Shown here: piece after piece, positions 25,114-34,063 of the stretch
Numbering within the stretch: position 1 is the first letter of the stretch
Layout: each line of letters begins with the position of its first letter
Assembly: GCF_000379945.1 (NCBI RefSeq)
Contig: NZ_KB904124.1
Coordinates: forward strand, 604,484 to 668,483
Source: Porphyromonas macacae DSM 20710 = JCM 13914
GTDB lineage: Bacteria > Bacteroidota > Bacteroidia > Bacteroidales > Porphyromonadaceae
DNA: 64,000 bases
Reading direction: 5' to 3'
Notes under the pieces: generated by a model
Told to the model about the DNA's origin: nothing
Database searches by the model: none
The model's input: only the letters and a program-made list of their open reading frames with translations
Program-made: the position numbers and the translations under genes

Positions 25114-26286
25114 ATGAAAAAGCTTTTTCCGCTTGTTGTTCTGTTTCTTTTTTTGAACATTTTCATACTTCCCGGCCAGCAAAACGGAATGATTACGTTG
25201 GGAAGTGAACGGCTCGATATCCTTCTTCCGCTGCTCGAACAAAAACGCGTGGCTCTTATTGTAAACCATACCAGTGTGGTAGGCAAAGAGCACGTACACT
25301 TAATCGATACATTGCTCGGTGTCGGGGTAAATATTACGAAAATCATGGTGCCGGAGCATGGTTTCAGGGGAACAGGCGATGCCGGGCAGACCATAAAAGA
25401 CGGAAAAGACATTAAGACAGGGATACCCATTGTTTCGCTTTACGGCCCTGAAAAGAAGCCGCCCTCCCAGCATCTCAAAGATGTGGATGCAATAGTTTTC
25501 GATATACAGGATGTGGGTGCACGTTTCTATACTTATATCAGTACGATGCACTATGCAATGGAAGCTGCTGCCGAGAATAACCTATTGTTTATTGTTTGCG
25601 ATCGCCCTAATCCGAAAGATTATGTAGATGGCCCTGTGTTGGAAAAAGATTGCAGATCCTTTATCGGTGTACATCCGATTCCTGTTTTGCATGGTCTTAC
25701 TGTGGGCGAATTAGCCCTGATGATCAATGGTGAAGGCTGGTTGAAAAATGCTGTTCTATGTAATCTGAGAGTTATCCCAATGCGTGGTTGGCAGCATGGA
25801 ATGCACTATTCTCTTCCCGTAAACCCCAGCCCCAATTTATGCAGCGATCAGGCTATTGCCTGGTACCCTTCGTTGTGCCTTTTCGAGGCTACGATAATGA
25901 GCGTGGGGCGTGGAACGGATTTCCCTTTTGAGACGGTCGGATATCCGCAAAGAAACTTCGGTAAGTTTTCATTCATCCCTCGTCCTCAACAGGGTGCTTC
26001 CAATCCTCTGCACAAAGGAAAGAAATGCTATGGAATAGATTATCGTCAAAAACAGGCTCCACAAGGATTTTCACTGGCTCCGATTATCCATTTCAATAGG
26101 ATTGCAGTGGCAAACGGTTTGCATTTGATAAACAGAAAACGCACTTTTGAATTGCTGATTGGAAATCGTCGAACGGCAAAACAACTTGCACGAGGTTTAA
26201 GCGAAGCGGAAATTCGGAAAACCTGGGAGCCCTCTTTACAGTCTTATAAAGAGCTTCGGAAATCATACTTGCTTTATCCTGAATAA
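25114..26286 (+). CDS. DUF1343 exo-beta-N-acetylmuramidase (NamZ-like)
   Basis: 390 residues with a signal peptide (MKKLFPLVVLFLFLNIFIL). The DUF1343 hallmarks are present: RVALIVNHTSVVG, VPEHGFRG, LYGPEKKPP, FDIQDVGARFYTYIS, CDRPNP, and SVGRGTDFPFE. Characterised members (NamZ, GH171) release terminal MurNAc from peptidoglycan fragments, fitting wall recycling. It is the last gene of folP-cdaA-namZ. Confidence 0.88.
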   Translation: MKKLFPLVVLFLFLNIFILPGQQNGMITLGSERLDILLPLLEQKRVALIVNHTSVVGKEHVHLIDTLLGVGVNITKIMVPEHGFRGTGDAGQTIKDGKDIKTGIPIVSLYGPEKKPPSQHLKDVDAIVFDIQDVGARFYTYISTMHYAMEAAAENNLLFIVCDRPNPKDYVDGPVLEKDCRSFIGVHPIPVLHGLTVGELALMINGEGWLKNAVLCNLRVIPMRGWQHGMHYSLPVNPSPNLCSDQAIAWYPSLCLFEATIMSVGRGTDFPFETVGYPQRNFGKFSFIPRPQQGASNPLHKGKKCYGIDYRQKQAPQGFSLAPIIHFNRIAVANGLHLINRKRTFELLIGNRRTAKQLARGLSEAEIRKTWEPSLQSYKELRKSYLLYPE

Positions 26287-26330
26287 TAGGAAAACAAGTT
26301 GTTTGTTTAGGATTTTATTTTACCTTTGTG

Positions 26331-26505
26331 AAAGGATAACCTTGTAAGAATAAAGACTTAATTATCATAATACACCATGAAAAGCGAAATCCCGTTTTTT
26401 GCTTTTTAATGTGATTATAAAATAGACGTTTCTCTCTTTTATATAGTTCAATAGTGTCTGCAGCCATCTGCCTCGTGAGAGCAAAGGTGGCTGCTTTAAT
26501 TTTGA
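26331..26505 (+). ncRNA. Candidate small transcription unit downstream of namZ
   Basis: A -7 box TACCTTTG (26331-26338) is followed ~120 bp later by a GC-rich hairpin at 26460-26494 (GCAGCCATCT...AGGTGGCTGC) and TTTAATTTT, a terminator. Between them the only ORF is a 10-codon one (MKSEIPFFAF) at about 26378. The distance from the namZ stop (170 bp) and the promoter in between suggest an independent RNA of ~150 nt. It could instead be a long 3' UTR of namZ. No known RNA family is recognised. Confidence 0.4.
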
Positions 26506-26569
26506 AGAGACGGTTTGTTTCGATTGGGAATCAACCATCGATTTATCAGGCCTTTTGCTGAATAATATG

Positions 26570-26739
26570 AAAAAGACGGTGTATCATCATGCGCAGATTA
26601 CTGCATTCGTTGCGACCCCGGGCTTCGATCACGTACTTCAGTACGCTCCCTTGATTCTCAGCCTCAGCGCCTTGTACTTTACGCTTTCTGACGCATCTGA
26701 AAGGGGCTGCGCCAAAAATGAATTTTGACACAACCCCTT
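26570..26739. repeat. Full copy of the ~165-bp dispersed repeat
   Basis: It starts GACGGTGTATCATCATGCGCA, contains the palindrome CGTACTTCAGTACG, and ends in GGGGCTGCGCCAAAAATGAATTTTGACACAACCCC (hairpin 26703-26737 in two arms). It aligns along its length with the reverse complement of 2894-3064. The hairpin lies just past the acyl-CoA ligase stop and may serve as its terminator. Confidence 0.85.
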
Positions 26740-26757
26740 GAAATAGTGTGTTATCTA

Positions 26758-28431
26758 TCAGTTGGTATACAAATAACGTTTTATGCTCTGTTTCGGAGTT
26801 TTAATAAACGGCTCATCATGACGCTCGAAACGGGTGACCTTTTCATAAGAACCTAACTGCTCATTCAGGGTAGTTCTGAATTCTTCAATCTTTGCCCAGC
26901 CTTCTTCGGGAGTCAGTCCCTGAGCCTTGATGGCATCCATGTTGGGAACGACCAAAGCCTCTAAGCGTTTGTTTCTGGAGACTACCAGCGACTCTGATAC
27001 CAGCGGGAAAATATTCAGTTTGGATTCGATTGTTTCCGGAAAGATATTTTGTCCGTTGGCACTCAAAAGCATTGCTTTAGAACGGCCTCGAATGTAAATG
27101 AATCCGTCTTTATCCATACATCCCAAATCTCCGGTATGCATCCAGCCGTCTTCGGTAAATAATTCTTCTGTCAGGTCTGGCTTCTTGAAATATCCCATGC
27201 AGACATGCTCGCCACGAACCTGTATCTCTCCGTTTTCCTGATTTTCGTAGCCTGTATAGTCGATACGGGCTTCCATAAATCCATCCAGAGGTTTGCCGCA
27301 AGAGCCGATACGCCATTCTCTCCAGGAGCAATACGAGATTAGAGGGGCACACTCTGTCATGCCATAACCAACAGTGAATTTGAAACGGATTTTCTTCAGA
27401 AAACGACTCACTTCTTCATTCATCGCTGCTCCACCTACGATGACTTCTCTGAAATTACCGCCTAACCCCTCATTCAAAGCTTTATGAATTTTCTTGTACA
27501 CGAGCTTACGCAACAGCGGTACCGATGAAAGAGCTTTGACTGCAGGTTTATTTAACTTGGGAAGAATGGTATCACGATAAATTCGTTCAAAAACAAGAGG
27601 TACACTGATAATCAGGTTCGGCCTGATGGTCTTAAATGCTTTTAGAAGAATGGATGGTGCAGGAATTTTTCCGAGCAAATAAATATGTGACCCCTGTGCC
27701 AAAGGCAAAAAGAAGTTAAACGTACAGCCGTACGTATGTGCTAAAGGCAGGAAGTTCAATATGACTTCATGCTTTTTAATGATTTCATATTTACGGGCGA
27801 ATAATATATTGCCGGCCAGATTGTTGCCTGTGATCATAACCCCTTTACTGAAACCGGTAGTTCCCGAAGTATAATTCAGCAAAACCAGATGTTCATTGGG
27901 TGTAAAATGGTATACTACGTCTTTTTTGGAAAACCCCTCAGGATATGCAGCTTCGAAGTGTTTCCGTATAGACTCGCAGTAGGAAGTCAGGCTATCGCCG
28001 CCTGTTGTACTGTGTTCGGATAGAACATTGCCGTTATTGATATTAAAGACAGCTATAATATCCGACACTTTTTTCGGGTTTAGTTTTGCCCAGATATCCG
28101 GATCTATGAAAAGGACTTTAGTTTCCGAATGTTCCAGAATAACTTCTGTATCCACAGCCGAAAAATCTTGAAGAATAGGCACGACAACGGCACCATACGT
28201 CAGAGTAGACATGAAACTGACGCACCATTCTGCGTGGTCTTTACCCATTACAGCTACCTTTTCGCCGGGCTTTAGTCCGATTTGCTTAAAAATCAAATGC
28301 CATTCCGCAATACGTTTAGCCAAATCGGCGTAAGTATAAGTCTTATTTGTTCCGTAATCAGACAGCGCTTTCAAATCCCAATTTTTACGAAAACTGTCTT
28401 GATATATAGAAATAAAATTTGTTTCTATCAT
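26758..28431 (-). CDS. Long-chain acyl-CoA synthetase / AMP-binding ligase
   Basis: 557 residues. The AMP-binding motif NYTSGTTGFSKGV is intact. Further ANL-superfamily blocks are VGYGMTECAPLISY, the hinge HTGDLGCMDKDGFIYI with RGRSKAM, and the C-terminal lysine region IKTPKQSIKRYLY. It activates a carboxylic acid, probably a fatty acid, to acyl-AMP and then acyl-CoA. A promoter-like box (TATTTTTG on the minus strand, 28471-28478) lies upstream. It is monocistronic. Confidence 0.9.
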   Translation of the reverse strand: MIETNFISIYQDSFRKNWDLKALSDYGTNKTYTYADLAKRIAEWHLIFKQIGLKPGEKVAVMGKDHAEWCVSFMSTLTYGAVVVPILQDFSAVDTEVILEHSETKVLFIDPDIWAKLNPKKVSDIIAVFNINNGNVLSEHSTTGGDSLTSYCESIRKHFEAAYPEGFSKKDVVYHFTPNEHLVLLNYTSGTTGFSKGVMITGNNLAGNILFARKYEIIKKHEVILNFLPLAHTYGCTFNFFLPLAQGSHIYLLGKIPAPSILLKAFKTIRPNLIISVPLVFERIYRDTILPKLNKPAVKALSSVPLLRKLVYKKIHKALNEGLGGNFREVIVGGAAMNEEVSRFLKKIRFKFTVGYGMTECAPLISYCSWREWRIGSCGKPLDGFMEARIDYTGYENQENGEIQVRGEHVCMGYFKKPDLTEELFTEDGWMHTGDLGCMDKDGFIYIRGRSKAMLLSANGQNIFPETIESKLNIFPLVSESLVVSRNKRLEALVVPNMDAIKAQGLTPEEGWAKIEEFRTTLNEQLGSYEKVTRFERHDEPFIKTPKQSIKRYLYTN

Positions 28432-28511
28432 AGTTTACTTATTATTTTGCACATTTTAGATATTTTTGTGCAAAAATAATTGTAAATAATGAAATTACAA
28501 TAATAAAGGAC

Positions 28512-29555
28512 CTATTTTGAAATGATTTTCTGTCTGAACCCCGGGCTTGCCATGGTCTTAAAGCCGTTTTCGTCTTTTGTTCCCAAAATCAATAAATACT
28601 CTGTATTTGAAAACTTGCTCATCAGTTCTTCCGCTTTCTGAGAGCCCACTACCATCAGAGCAGTGGCAAGTCCGTCGGCGGTCATGCAGTCGGCGGCGAT
28701 TACCGTAGCACTCAATACATCGGTTTGGATGGGATAACCGCTCTCGGGGTCGATCGTATGCCCTACGCGTTTACCATCGATCAACTTGAAATTTCGATAG
28801 TTTCCGGATGTAGCCAAACCTCCATTTCCTTTTAGCACAACGATTTCTTCCAGATCCTGAATTAATCCTGTTGTATCGAACAGCGGTTTATTGATGCCTA
28901 CACGCCAGGCCTCTCCATTCGGATTTACACCCTTATAAGCAATTTCCCCCCCGATCTCCACCAAGAAGTTTTCTACTCCTCTGGATTTAAGGAAAGAAGC
29001 TATCAGATCCGAGCAATAACCCTTACTGATGGAAGACAGGTCTAACTTCATCCTCTCATCCTGCTTGATAAGCGTGTCGTTTGCCAAAGTTATTTTTTCA
29101 TAACCGACAAACTTTTTAAGGCTATCGATTATCCGGGCATCCACTTCGTTAAAATGCTCATATCCGAATCCCCACGCATTGATCAGCGGCGAGCATGTAA
29201 TATCATAGGCTCCGCCGGACGCTTTGGATATATCGAATGAACGGGTTATTATTGTTTTCAATATATCGTCCATGCGGTTTCCCTGATTGTTGTTTATTGC
29301 TGCAATTAAACTTGTGGTATCGAATGGATTTGCCGAATGATTAAAAACCTCGAAAACCGAATCTATCCCGTTTGAAAAATCTTCTGTGCCTTGATATGTG
29401 ATATGGTAATACGTGTGAAACCGTTCTCCGCTGATTTTCAGATATCCGGTGTCATTGCTTTTATTTCCGGTACAAGCCGAAAATCCTATTAAAGAAAAGA
29501 TTGCAAACGATACATTTGCAATCTTCATTATTATTGAGGAAATACTCATTTTCAT
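28512..29555 (-). CDS. apbE: FAD:protein FMN transferase (ApbE), lipoprotein
   Basis: 347 residues. The leader ends in a lipobox-like IGFSAC, so it is probably membrane-anchored in the periplasm. ApbE motifs are clear: FHTYYHITYQG, LDLSSISKGYCSDLIASFL, NFLVEIGGEI, and GHTIDPESGYPI, then ADCMTADGLATALMV. It transfers FMN from FAD to Thr residues of proteins such as Na+-NQR or Rnf subunits. Its ATG directly follows the nitroreductase stop codon. Confidence 0.93.
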   Translation of the reverse strand: MKMSISSIIMKIANVSFAIFSLIGFSACTGNKSNDTGYLKISGERFHTYYHITYQGTEDFSNGIDSVFEVFNHSANPFDTTSLIAAINNNQGNRMDDILKTIITRSFDISKASGGAYDITCSPLINAWGFGYEHFNEVDARIIDSLKKFVGYEKITLANDTLIKQDERMKLDLSSISKGYCSDLIASFLKSRGVENFLVEIGGEIAYKGVNPNGEAWRVGINKPLFDTTGLIQDLEEIVVLKGNGGLATSGNYRNFKLIDGKRVGHTIDPESGYPIQTDVLSATVIAADCMTADGLATALMVVGSQKAEELMSKFSNTEYLLILGTKDENGFKTMASPGFRQKIISK

Positions 29556-30071
29556 TTAAAGTTGATTGTATTTGACTACTTCTTCCAGACTTTTTCTTTT
29601 TTTGTCTGTTTGGGTTATTCGATTTTCATCGGCGTAGCCGATAGCCAAAATAGATACCGGTTCCATTTCTTCGGACATTCCGAATAGTTTTTTACAAAGA
29701 TCCTGATCGAAAGCGCAAACCCATGTGGATGAAAGACCGAGTTCGTGTGCCTGTAACATCATTTGCGTTGTGGCTATGGAGGTGTCTATATCCACGGAGT
29801 TGCCGGAAGGACGGCTCCAGGCTTCGTTGTGATGTCCGATGATCACAATATAAAGAGGAGCTTCTGCAAACCACGAGCGACTATAGCAACTGCACAAAGC
29901 TTTTTTTGCTTCGGGTTCGTTTATGACCAAGAAAGTCCATGGTTGTTTATTGCAGGCTGAAGGTGCTAACCGGCCGGCTTCGAGGATATGTTGTAATTTC
30001 TCGTTTTCAACGGCTTTCGGTAAAAAACAGCGGATAGAATTTCGAGAAGTAAAAATATCGCCTAATGTCAT
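29556..30071 (-). CDS. Nitroreductase-family FMN oxidoreductase
   Basis: 171 residues. The N-terminal SRNSIRCFLPKAVENEKLQHIL and LAPSACNKQPWTFLVI give the FMN-phosphate site of the family, and the C-terminal SILAIGYADE is typical. These are short, minimal nitroreductases, dimeric and NAD(P)H-dependent; the natural substrate is unknown. It is translationally packed against apbE (no gap) and follows the glycosyltransferase by 4 bp. Confidence 0.88.
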   Translation of the reverse strand: MTLGDIFTSRNSIRCFLPKAVENEKLQHILEAGRLAPSACNKQPWTFLVINEPEAKKALCSCYSRSWFAEAPLYIVIIGHHNEAWSRPSGNSVDIDTSIATTQMMLQAHELGLSSTWVCAFDQDLCKKLFGMSEEMEPVSILAIGYADENRITQTDKKRKSLEEVVKYNQL

Positions 30072-30075
30072 GGTT

Positions 30076-31032
30076 CTATAATTCTTTTTCTATGGTATAA
30101 TCATTACGGTGCGGATTTTGGCGTCCCATTAATTCTGTGATAAAACCTGTCACAAAAAGTTGAGTGCCCAGAATCATAGCTGCGAGAGAAATGAAGAAGT
30201 AGGGCCTGTCCGTTACGAGGGGAGCAGGAACTCCATTTTTGAGGGCTATGAATTTATTGATCAGTACGATGGCCAATGCTATGAAGCCGATGAGAAACAT
30301 AATGGTGCCGATAAGGCCGAAAAAGTGCATCGGCCTGCGTCCGAATTTACTCGTAAACCACAATGTGATTAAATCTAAATAGCCATTGAAGAAACGGCTG
30401 ATACCGAATTTCGATTTTCCGTACTTCCGGGCTTGATGGTGCACAACCTTTTCTCCGATTCTGGAGTAACCGGCATTTTTGGCCAGATAAGGAATATACC
30501 GGTGCATATCATTGTATATTTCTATGTCCTCTATCACTTCGCGGCGGTAAGCCTTGAGACCACAGTTAAAATCATGCAAATTACGGATACCGGAGAGTCG
30601 TCTGGCTGTATAGTTAAACAGTTTGCTCGGCAAATTCTTACTCAGTATCGGGTCATGCCGTTTTTTCTTCCAGCCACTGACTAAGTCATAATCCTCTTCG
30701 GTGATCATACGGTAGAGTTCGGGGATTTCATCCGGACTGTCCTGTAGATCTGCGTCCATCGTGATAACGACTTTGCCTTGAGTCTTTTTGAATCCACATT
30801 GTAAACCGGGAGATTTCCCGTAGTTACGTCTGAACTTAATCCCGTAAACATTCGGATTTTCTTGTTTAAGATGTTGGATTACAGACCATGAATTATCAGT
30901 ACTGCCGTCATCCACGAATATTATTTCATAGGTGAAAGAATTCTCATCCATAACTCTCCGGATCCATCCTTCCAGCTCGGGTAGAGATTCGGCCTCATTA
31001 TAAAGAGGTATAACAATAGAAATATCTATCAT
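30076..31032 (-). CDS. Membrane-anchored family 2 glycosyltransferase (DPM1/GtrB-like)
   Basis: 318 residues. The GT-A core has VVIPLYNEAESLPELE, VDDGSTDNSW and MDADLQDSPDEIP with the metal-binding DAD. Two C-terminal membrane helices (~230-255 and 268-295) match enzymes that transfer sugar to polyprenyl phosphate on the cytoplasmic face. The acceptor and sugar are not decidable. It leads the unit glycosyltransferase-nitroreductase-apbE, preceded by the DUF4199 gene. Confidence 0.9.
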   Translation of the reverse strand: MIDISIVIPLYNEAESLPELEGWIRRVMDENSFTYEIIFVDDGSTDNSWSVIQHLKQENPNVYGIKFRRNYGKSPGLQCGFKKTQGKVVITMDADLQDSPDEIPELYRMITEEDYDLVSGWKKKRHDPILSKNLPSKLFNYTARRLSGIRNLHDFNCGLKAYRREVIEDIEIYNDMHRYIPYLAKNAGYSRIGEKVVHHQARKYGKSKFGISRFFNGYLDLITLWFTSKFGRRPMHFFGLIGTIMFLIGFIALAIVLINKFIALKNGVPAPLVTDRPYFFISLAAMILGTQLFVTGFITELMGRQNPHRNDYTIEKEL

Positions 31033-31061
31033 AAACTATGATTTTTCATTAGAAAAAATCT

Positions 31062-31631
31062 TTAATTCTGAACGTCGCTTGCCGGCTTTCTTCGTAAAAT
31101 CAAACCATTGGGGATGGAGAGAATCGCTCCCCAAAGAATATTGTTGGAAATGTCTTTTATAACGAGATTCAAAGGAGGAATGGCCATATATTCGTTAAGA
31201 ATCTCTGTCCAACTTTTGCCATTCATATATTTTCCGAATATTTCTTTCATTTCCGGCCTTTGCATAATTTCTTCCATACGCCCCATAAAATCGACCATCT
31301 GAACAGGCATCATATAGGCGTAATAGTAATAGTGCAGCAAGGAGGAGATAATGGAAGCAAAGAAGTAAAGCATGAGTCCGTATTGCCATCCGTGAAAAGC
31401 GGAAAAACCGCTTTTGGGAGAGACGATACGGTTACGATAGTTTTTCGTCAGAAAGAATACGATAAACGGTACTGCTATCGTAAGCGGCAAATAGAGCAGT
31501 GATAACAGAGGGAATCGAAAGAAATAGCAGACACATAAATATTTGACGAGAAAGAAGATTCCTAAATATAACCCGATCCGCGCACTGTGTGCAAGTAATT
31601 TGCTTTTGTCTTCCAACTGTGGTAACATCAT
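31062..31631 (-). CDS. DUF4199-family membrane protein
   Basis: 189 residues with four membrane helices (two tight ones in 18-65, one near 85-105, one near 160-180). The pattern of two N-terminal hairpin helices, a central one, a polar ~50-residue segment (VDFMGRMEEIMQRPEMKEIF) and a C-terminal helix is that of DUF4199. In Bacteroidota such genes commonly precede a GT2 of the kind downstream (29 bp away). Function unknown. Confidence 0.75.
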   Translation of the reverse strand: MMLPQLEDKSKLLAHSARIGLYLGIFFLVKYLCVCYFFRFPLLSLLYLPLTIAVPFIVFFLTKNYRNRIVSPKSGFSAFHGWQYGLMLYFFASIISSLLHYYYYAYMMPVQMVDFMGRMEEIMQRPEMKEIFGKYMNGKSWTEILNEYMAIPPLNLVIKDISNNILWGAILSIPNGLILRRKPASDVQN

Positions 31632-31778
31632 AAATGTTCGTCTTAAAAGATTTTTATTAACCTCTGTATTATCTGCCCAAAGGTAATACTTTGATTTTAT
31701 ACATAAGGGGCAGATATATCCGGCATATTTGCATATGAACCGTATTCCTTACAAAGAGCTGTTTATTTAACGAATGTT

Positions 31779-32633
31779 TCAGATGCCTAAAGTTTGACGT
31801 AAACGCTTGTATCCGCTCAAACTTGCACGTATGGAAATACCGTTTTTTAATATCAAGGCCTGATTTTGTTTATCGTATCGCTCTACGCGTTCGATAGCAT
31901 GAACATTGACAATATATGAGCGATGTACACGAACGAAAATATGAGGGTCGAGCTGTGTTTCCAGATTTTTCATGGTTTCTTCTTTTATGAGTCTTTTTTG
32001 TGCTGTATAAATCATCATATAATCGCCGTTGGCTTCTATATAAATAATATCTTTTACGTTAATCACCTGAATTCTGTTGCCATCTTTAACGGCCAAATGA
32101 TTTTCATAAACCATATTCGCTCCGGGATTGCCTCCTTCTTGTATTGAAGCAGCATCCTCATTTGAACCGATACCCGTGTGCTCAAATGATGAGCTCGGTT
32201 CCGTATCCTGTTTTTCCGATTTTGCTTTGTCTCTGTTTTCCAGAATAAGCAAGCAAAGCAATATCGCCATAAAATCGATCAGAGACAGTAGTGGAATAAT
32301 GGAAAAAAAAGGGACAAAAAGATGTGCGAAGAAAACATAAACAATCAAAGAGAAAACACCTTCCGTTAGAGCAACTACTGCAACAGCGATAGGCAAACGA
32401 ACAGGGAGCAAAGAACAACCGGAAATAATGGATGAATTTATCGTTCGTACCCAATCCACAAATAACGCATATACCACAGCATGGATACCCATAAGCCATG
32501 GTAAAGCATTTTCCAATTGCAACGGAGATATGGGAAGCAATACCAGCCATTGCAACAGGGACAAAGACAGAGAGAAAATTAATGTTTGTACAAAAGGTAT
32601 CGACAACAGCATCATCTGTGTAAAATCCGTCAA
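31779..32633 (-). CDS. Membrane-anchored LytTR-domain transcription regulator
   Basis: 284 residues. Four membrane helices fill ~10-135, a polar linker follows (140-175), and residues ~180-284 are a LytTR DNA-binding domain (VKDIIYIEANGDYMMIY, then HIFVRVHRSYIVNV and SIRASLSGYKRLRQTL). There is no receiver domain, so it would sense through the membrane part or a partner. It starts 3 bp after the LiaF-like gene, pointing to a shared transcript. Confidence 0.85.
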   Translation of the reverse strand: MTDFTQMMLLSIPFVQTLIFSLSLSLLQWLVLLPISPLQLENALPWLMGIHAVVYALFVDWVRTINSSIISGCSLLPVRLPIAVAVVALTEGVFSLIVYVFFAHLFVPFFSIIPLLSLIDFMAILLCLLILENRDKAKSEKQDTEPSSSFEHTGIGSNEDAASIQEGGNPGANMVYENHLAVKDGNRIQVINVKDIIYIEANGDYMMIYTAQKRLIKEETMKNLETQLDPHIFVRVHRSYIVNVHAIERVERYDKQNQALILKNGISIRASLSGYKRLRQTLGI

Positions 32634-32636
32634 GCC

Positions 32637-33425
32637 TTAAAGAAAATGCATCCCTCCGAAAATAACATTGCCTGTTATTATCAATCTGCCACCTTTTTCT
32701 TCTTCAGAAACGGGATATCGTCTGTCATCCTCAATTCCACCGAAAAGAGTTTGCGATCTGATATCCAGAGAACAGTTATCCGGAAGAAACATTTCCACTC
32801 CGCCGAAATAACAATTTATTTTCAATTCAACTTCCTGTCCGGGAGGAATCTGTACTTTTCTCAGGTCCAGTTTTATCCCTCCGAAAAGAACCAGTACATT
32901 CCCCCCGTATAATGATGTCGAAAGCAAAATATACTCAGAGCCGCTAAAGATGCATTCCTTGTGGAAATAGCCTTGTGAGAAGTCTGAAGCCATTTTTCCT
33001 CTTTCGGTTTTGTATCCGGTATCTCCTTTTATATGCTCTTCATTTATGAGTATATCTCTGTTCAATTTTCGAGAGCGTATAAGCATGGCTGCTCCGATAA
33101 TAATGAGAACCAAAGGCCATAGATTATGAATTTCATGAGCATCTATATTCGGTAATAAACCGGGGTAAAGCAAAAGAATTCTTGGTACCAGAAAATAGAT
33201 TCCCACAAAGGAAAGTATTATGCCTGTTTTTTTCTTGCCCGATATCAAAAACCATAAACCCGAAATCAATATAAATATGGGCCAGGACAAGAAAACATAA
33301 GAAAAGTCGGGGCTGATGAGATTCATTTTCTTCAACAGAAAGAAAATACCCGCAAAAATTAATATCAAAGCCGGAGCATTGGAATGTCTGTTGCTGCCCG
33401 ATGATCTTTTATTGATGTTTCTCAT
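32637..33425 (-). CDS. LiaF-like/DUF5668 membrane protein
   Basis: 262 residues. Four membrane helices lie in ~20-120 with the paired-helix repeat (ALILIFAGIFFLL..., WPLVLIIIGAAMLI), followed by a C-terminal beta-rich domain with repeated GG(V/I)-type turns (TSLYGGNVLVLFGG, FGGVEMFLPD, LFGGIEDDRR), as in the cell-wall-stress LiaF/DUF2154 domain. LiaF proteins modulate envelope-stress sensing; a pairing with the adjacent LytTR regulator is inferred. Confidence 0.82.
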   Translation of the reverse strand: MRNINKRSSGSNRHSNAPALILIFAGIFFLLKKMNLISPDFSYVFLSWPIFILISGLWFLISGKKKTGIILSFVGIYFLVPRILLLYPGLLPNIDAHEIHNLWPLVLIIIGAAMLIRSRKLNRDILINEEHIKGDTGYKTERGKMASDFSQGYFHKECIFSGSEYILLSTSLYGGNVLVLFGGIKLDLRKVQIPPGQEVELKINCYFGGVEMFLPDNCSLDIRSQTLFGGIEDDRRYPVSEEEKGGRLIITGNVIFGGMHFL

Positions 33426-33450
33426 ATATTTAACATTAAAAGAATATATG

Positions 33451-33458
33451 CAAATATA
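33451..33458 (-). promoter_or_regulatory. Promoter -7 box for the LiaF-LytTR operon
   Basis: On the minus strand the bases read TATATTTG, a match to TAnnTTTG, 25 bp before the LiaF-like start codon. Confidence 0.55.
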
Positions 33459-33465
33459 AATAAGA

Positions 33466-33526
33466 AGAGGTTGTTTGTTAAGTGAAAAACGACAAACAGA
33501 CGCTTTTCCTCGACAAACAACCTCTT
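33466..33526 (-). terminator. Terminator-like hairpin after the META lipoprotein gene
   Basis: AGAGGTTGTTTGT and ACAAACAACCTCT are perfect 13-bp arms around a long (~34 nt) loop, with T-rich sequence on both sides, so it may work in either direction. It lies between the META gene stop and the LiaF promoter. Confidence 0.6.
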
Positions 33527-33553
33527 TTTATCTGTTCTAAACCAAATACCCGG

Positions 33554-34042
33554 TTACTTCTTGGGCATGGCGAACTCTATGATGGGGCCGACAGAGTCGG
33601 AGACATCAGCCCGCTCCACATCATATAAGTAAAGCTTGTCATCCTTTATCAGATAACTTTTAACTGCCTGCAAACGGGCGATATACTCCTGTTCTTGCAT
33701 GATGTTCTCACAAGCGGCAAGAGTCGAATAAATTTCACTGAATTTAATTCCGCCATTTTCGTCTATTGTCAAAGTCCCCCCATAAATATTGCAGGGAGCT
33801 TTTCCGGAGAATTTATTCTCCGAAGGATCCATTAAGAGGGTCGTATTCATATTCTTAAAAACAGTATCTCCTTTTATAGAAAGCAGTTGCCAGGTCGTTT
33901 GCTGTTTTGAGAGCATTTTTAATGTTTTTTGGGCTTTATGCTTTACGGAATTGTTTTTATTATCTTTTGCTTTGGAAGTATTGCATCCCGTAAAAGAAAA
34001 TATTGCGATACAAAGTACGAATAATAGGTTTACTGATTTCAT
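33554..34042 (-). CDS. META/HslJ-like domain lipoprotein
   Basis: 162 residues. The lipobox FSFTGC gives Cys20 as lipid anchor. The mature part has the META-domain layout (TTWQLLSIKGDTVF, NKFSGKAPCNIYGGTLTIDE, IKFSEIYSTLAACENIMQEQ), similar to HslJ, an outer-membrane stress protein in enterobacteria. Its role here is unknown. It lies 21 bp downstream of murI and may be cotranscribed with it. Confidence 0.82.
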   Translation of the reverse strand: MKSVNLLFVLCIAIFSFTGCNTSKAKDNKNNSVKHKAQKTLKMLSKQQTTWQLLSIKGDTVFKNMNTTLLMDPSENKFSGKAPCNIYGGTLTIDENGGIKFSEIYSTLAACENIMQEQEYIARLQAVKSYLIKDDKLYLYDVERADVSDSVGPIIEFAMPKK

Positions 34043-34063
34043 GTCATTTTGTTCTACTGTTTA

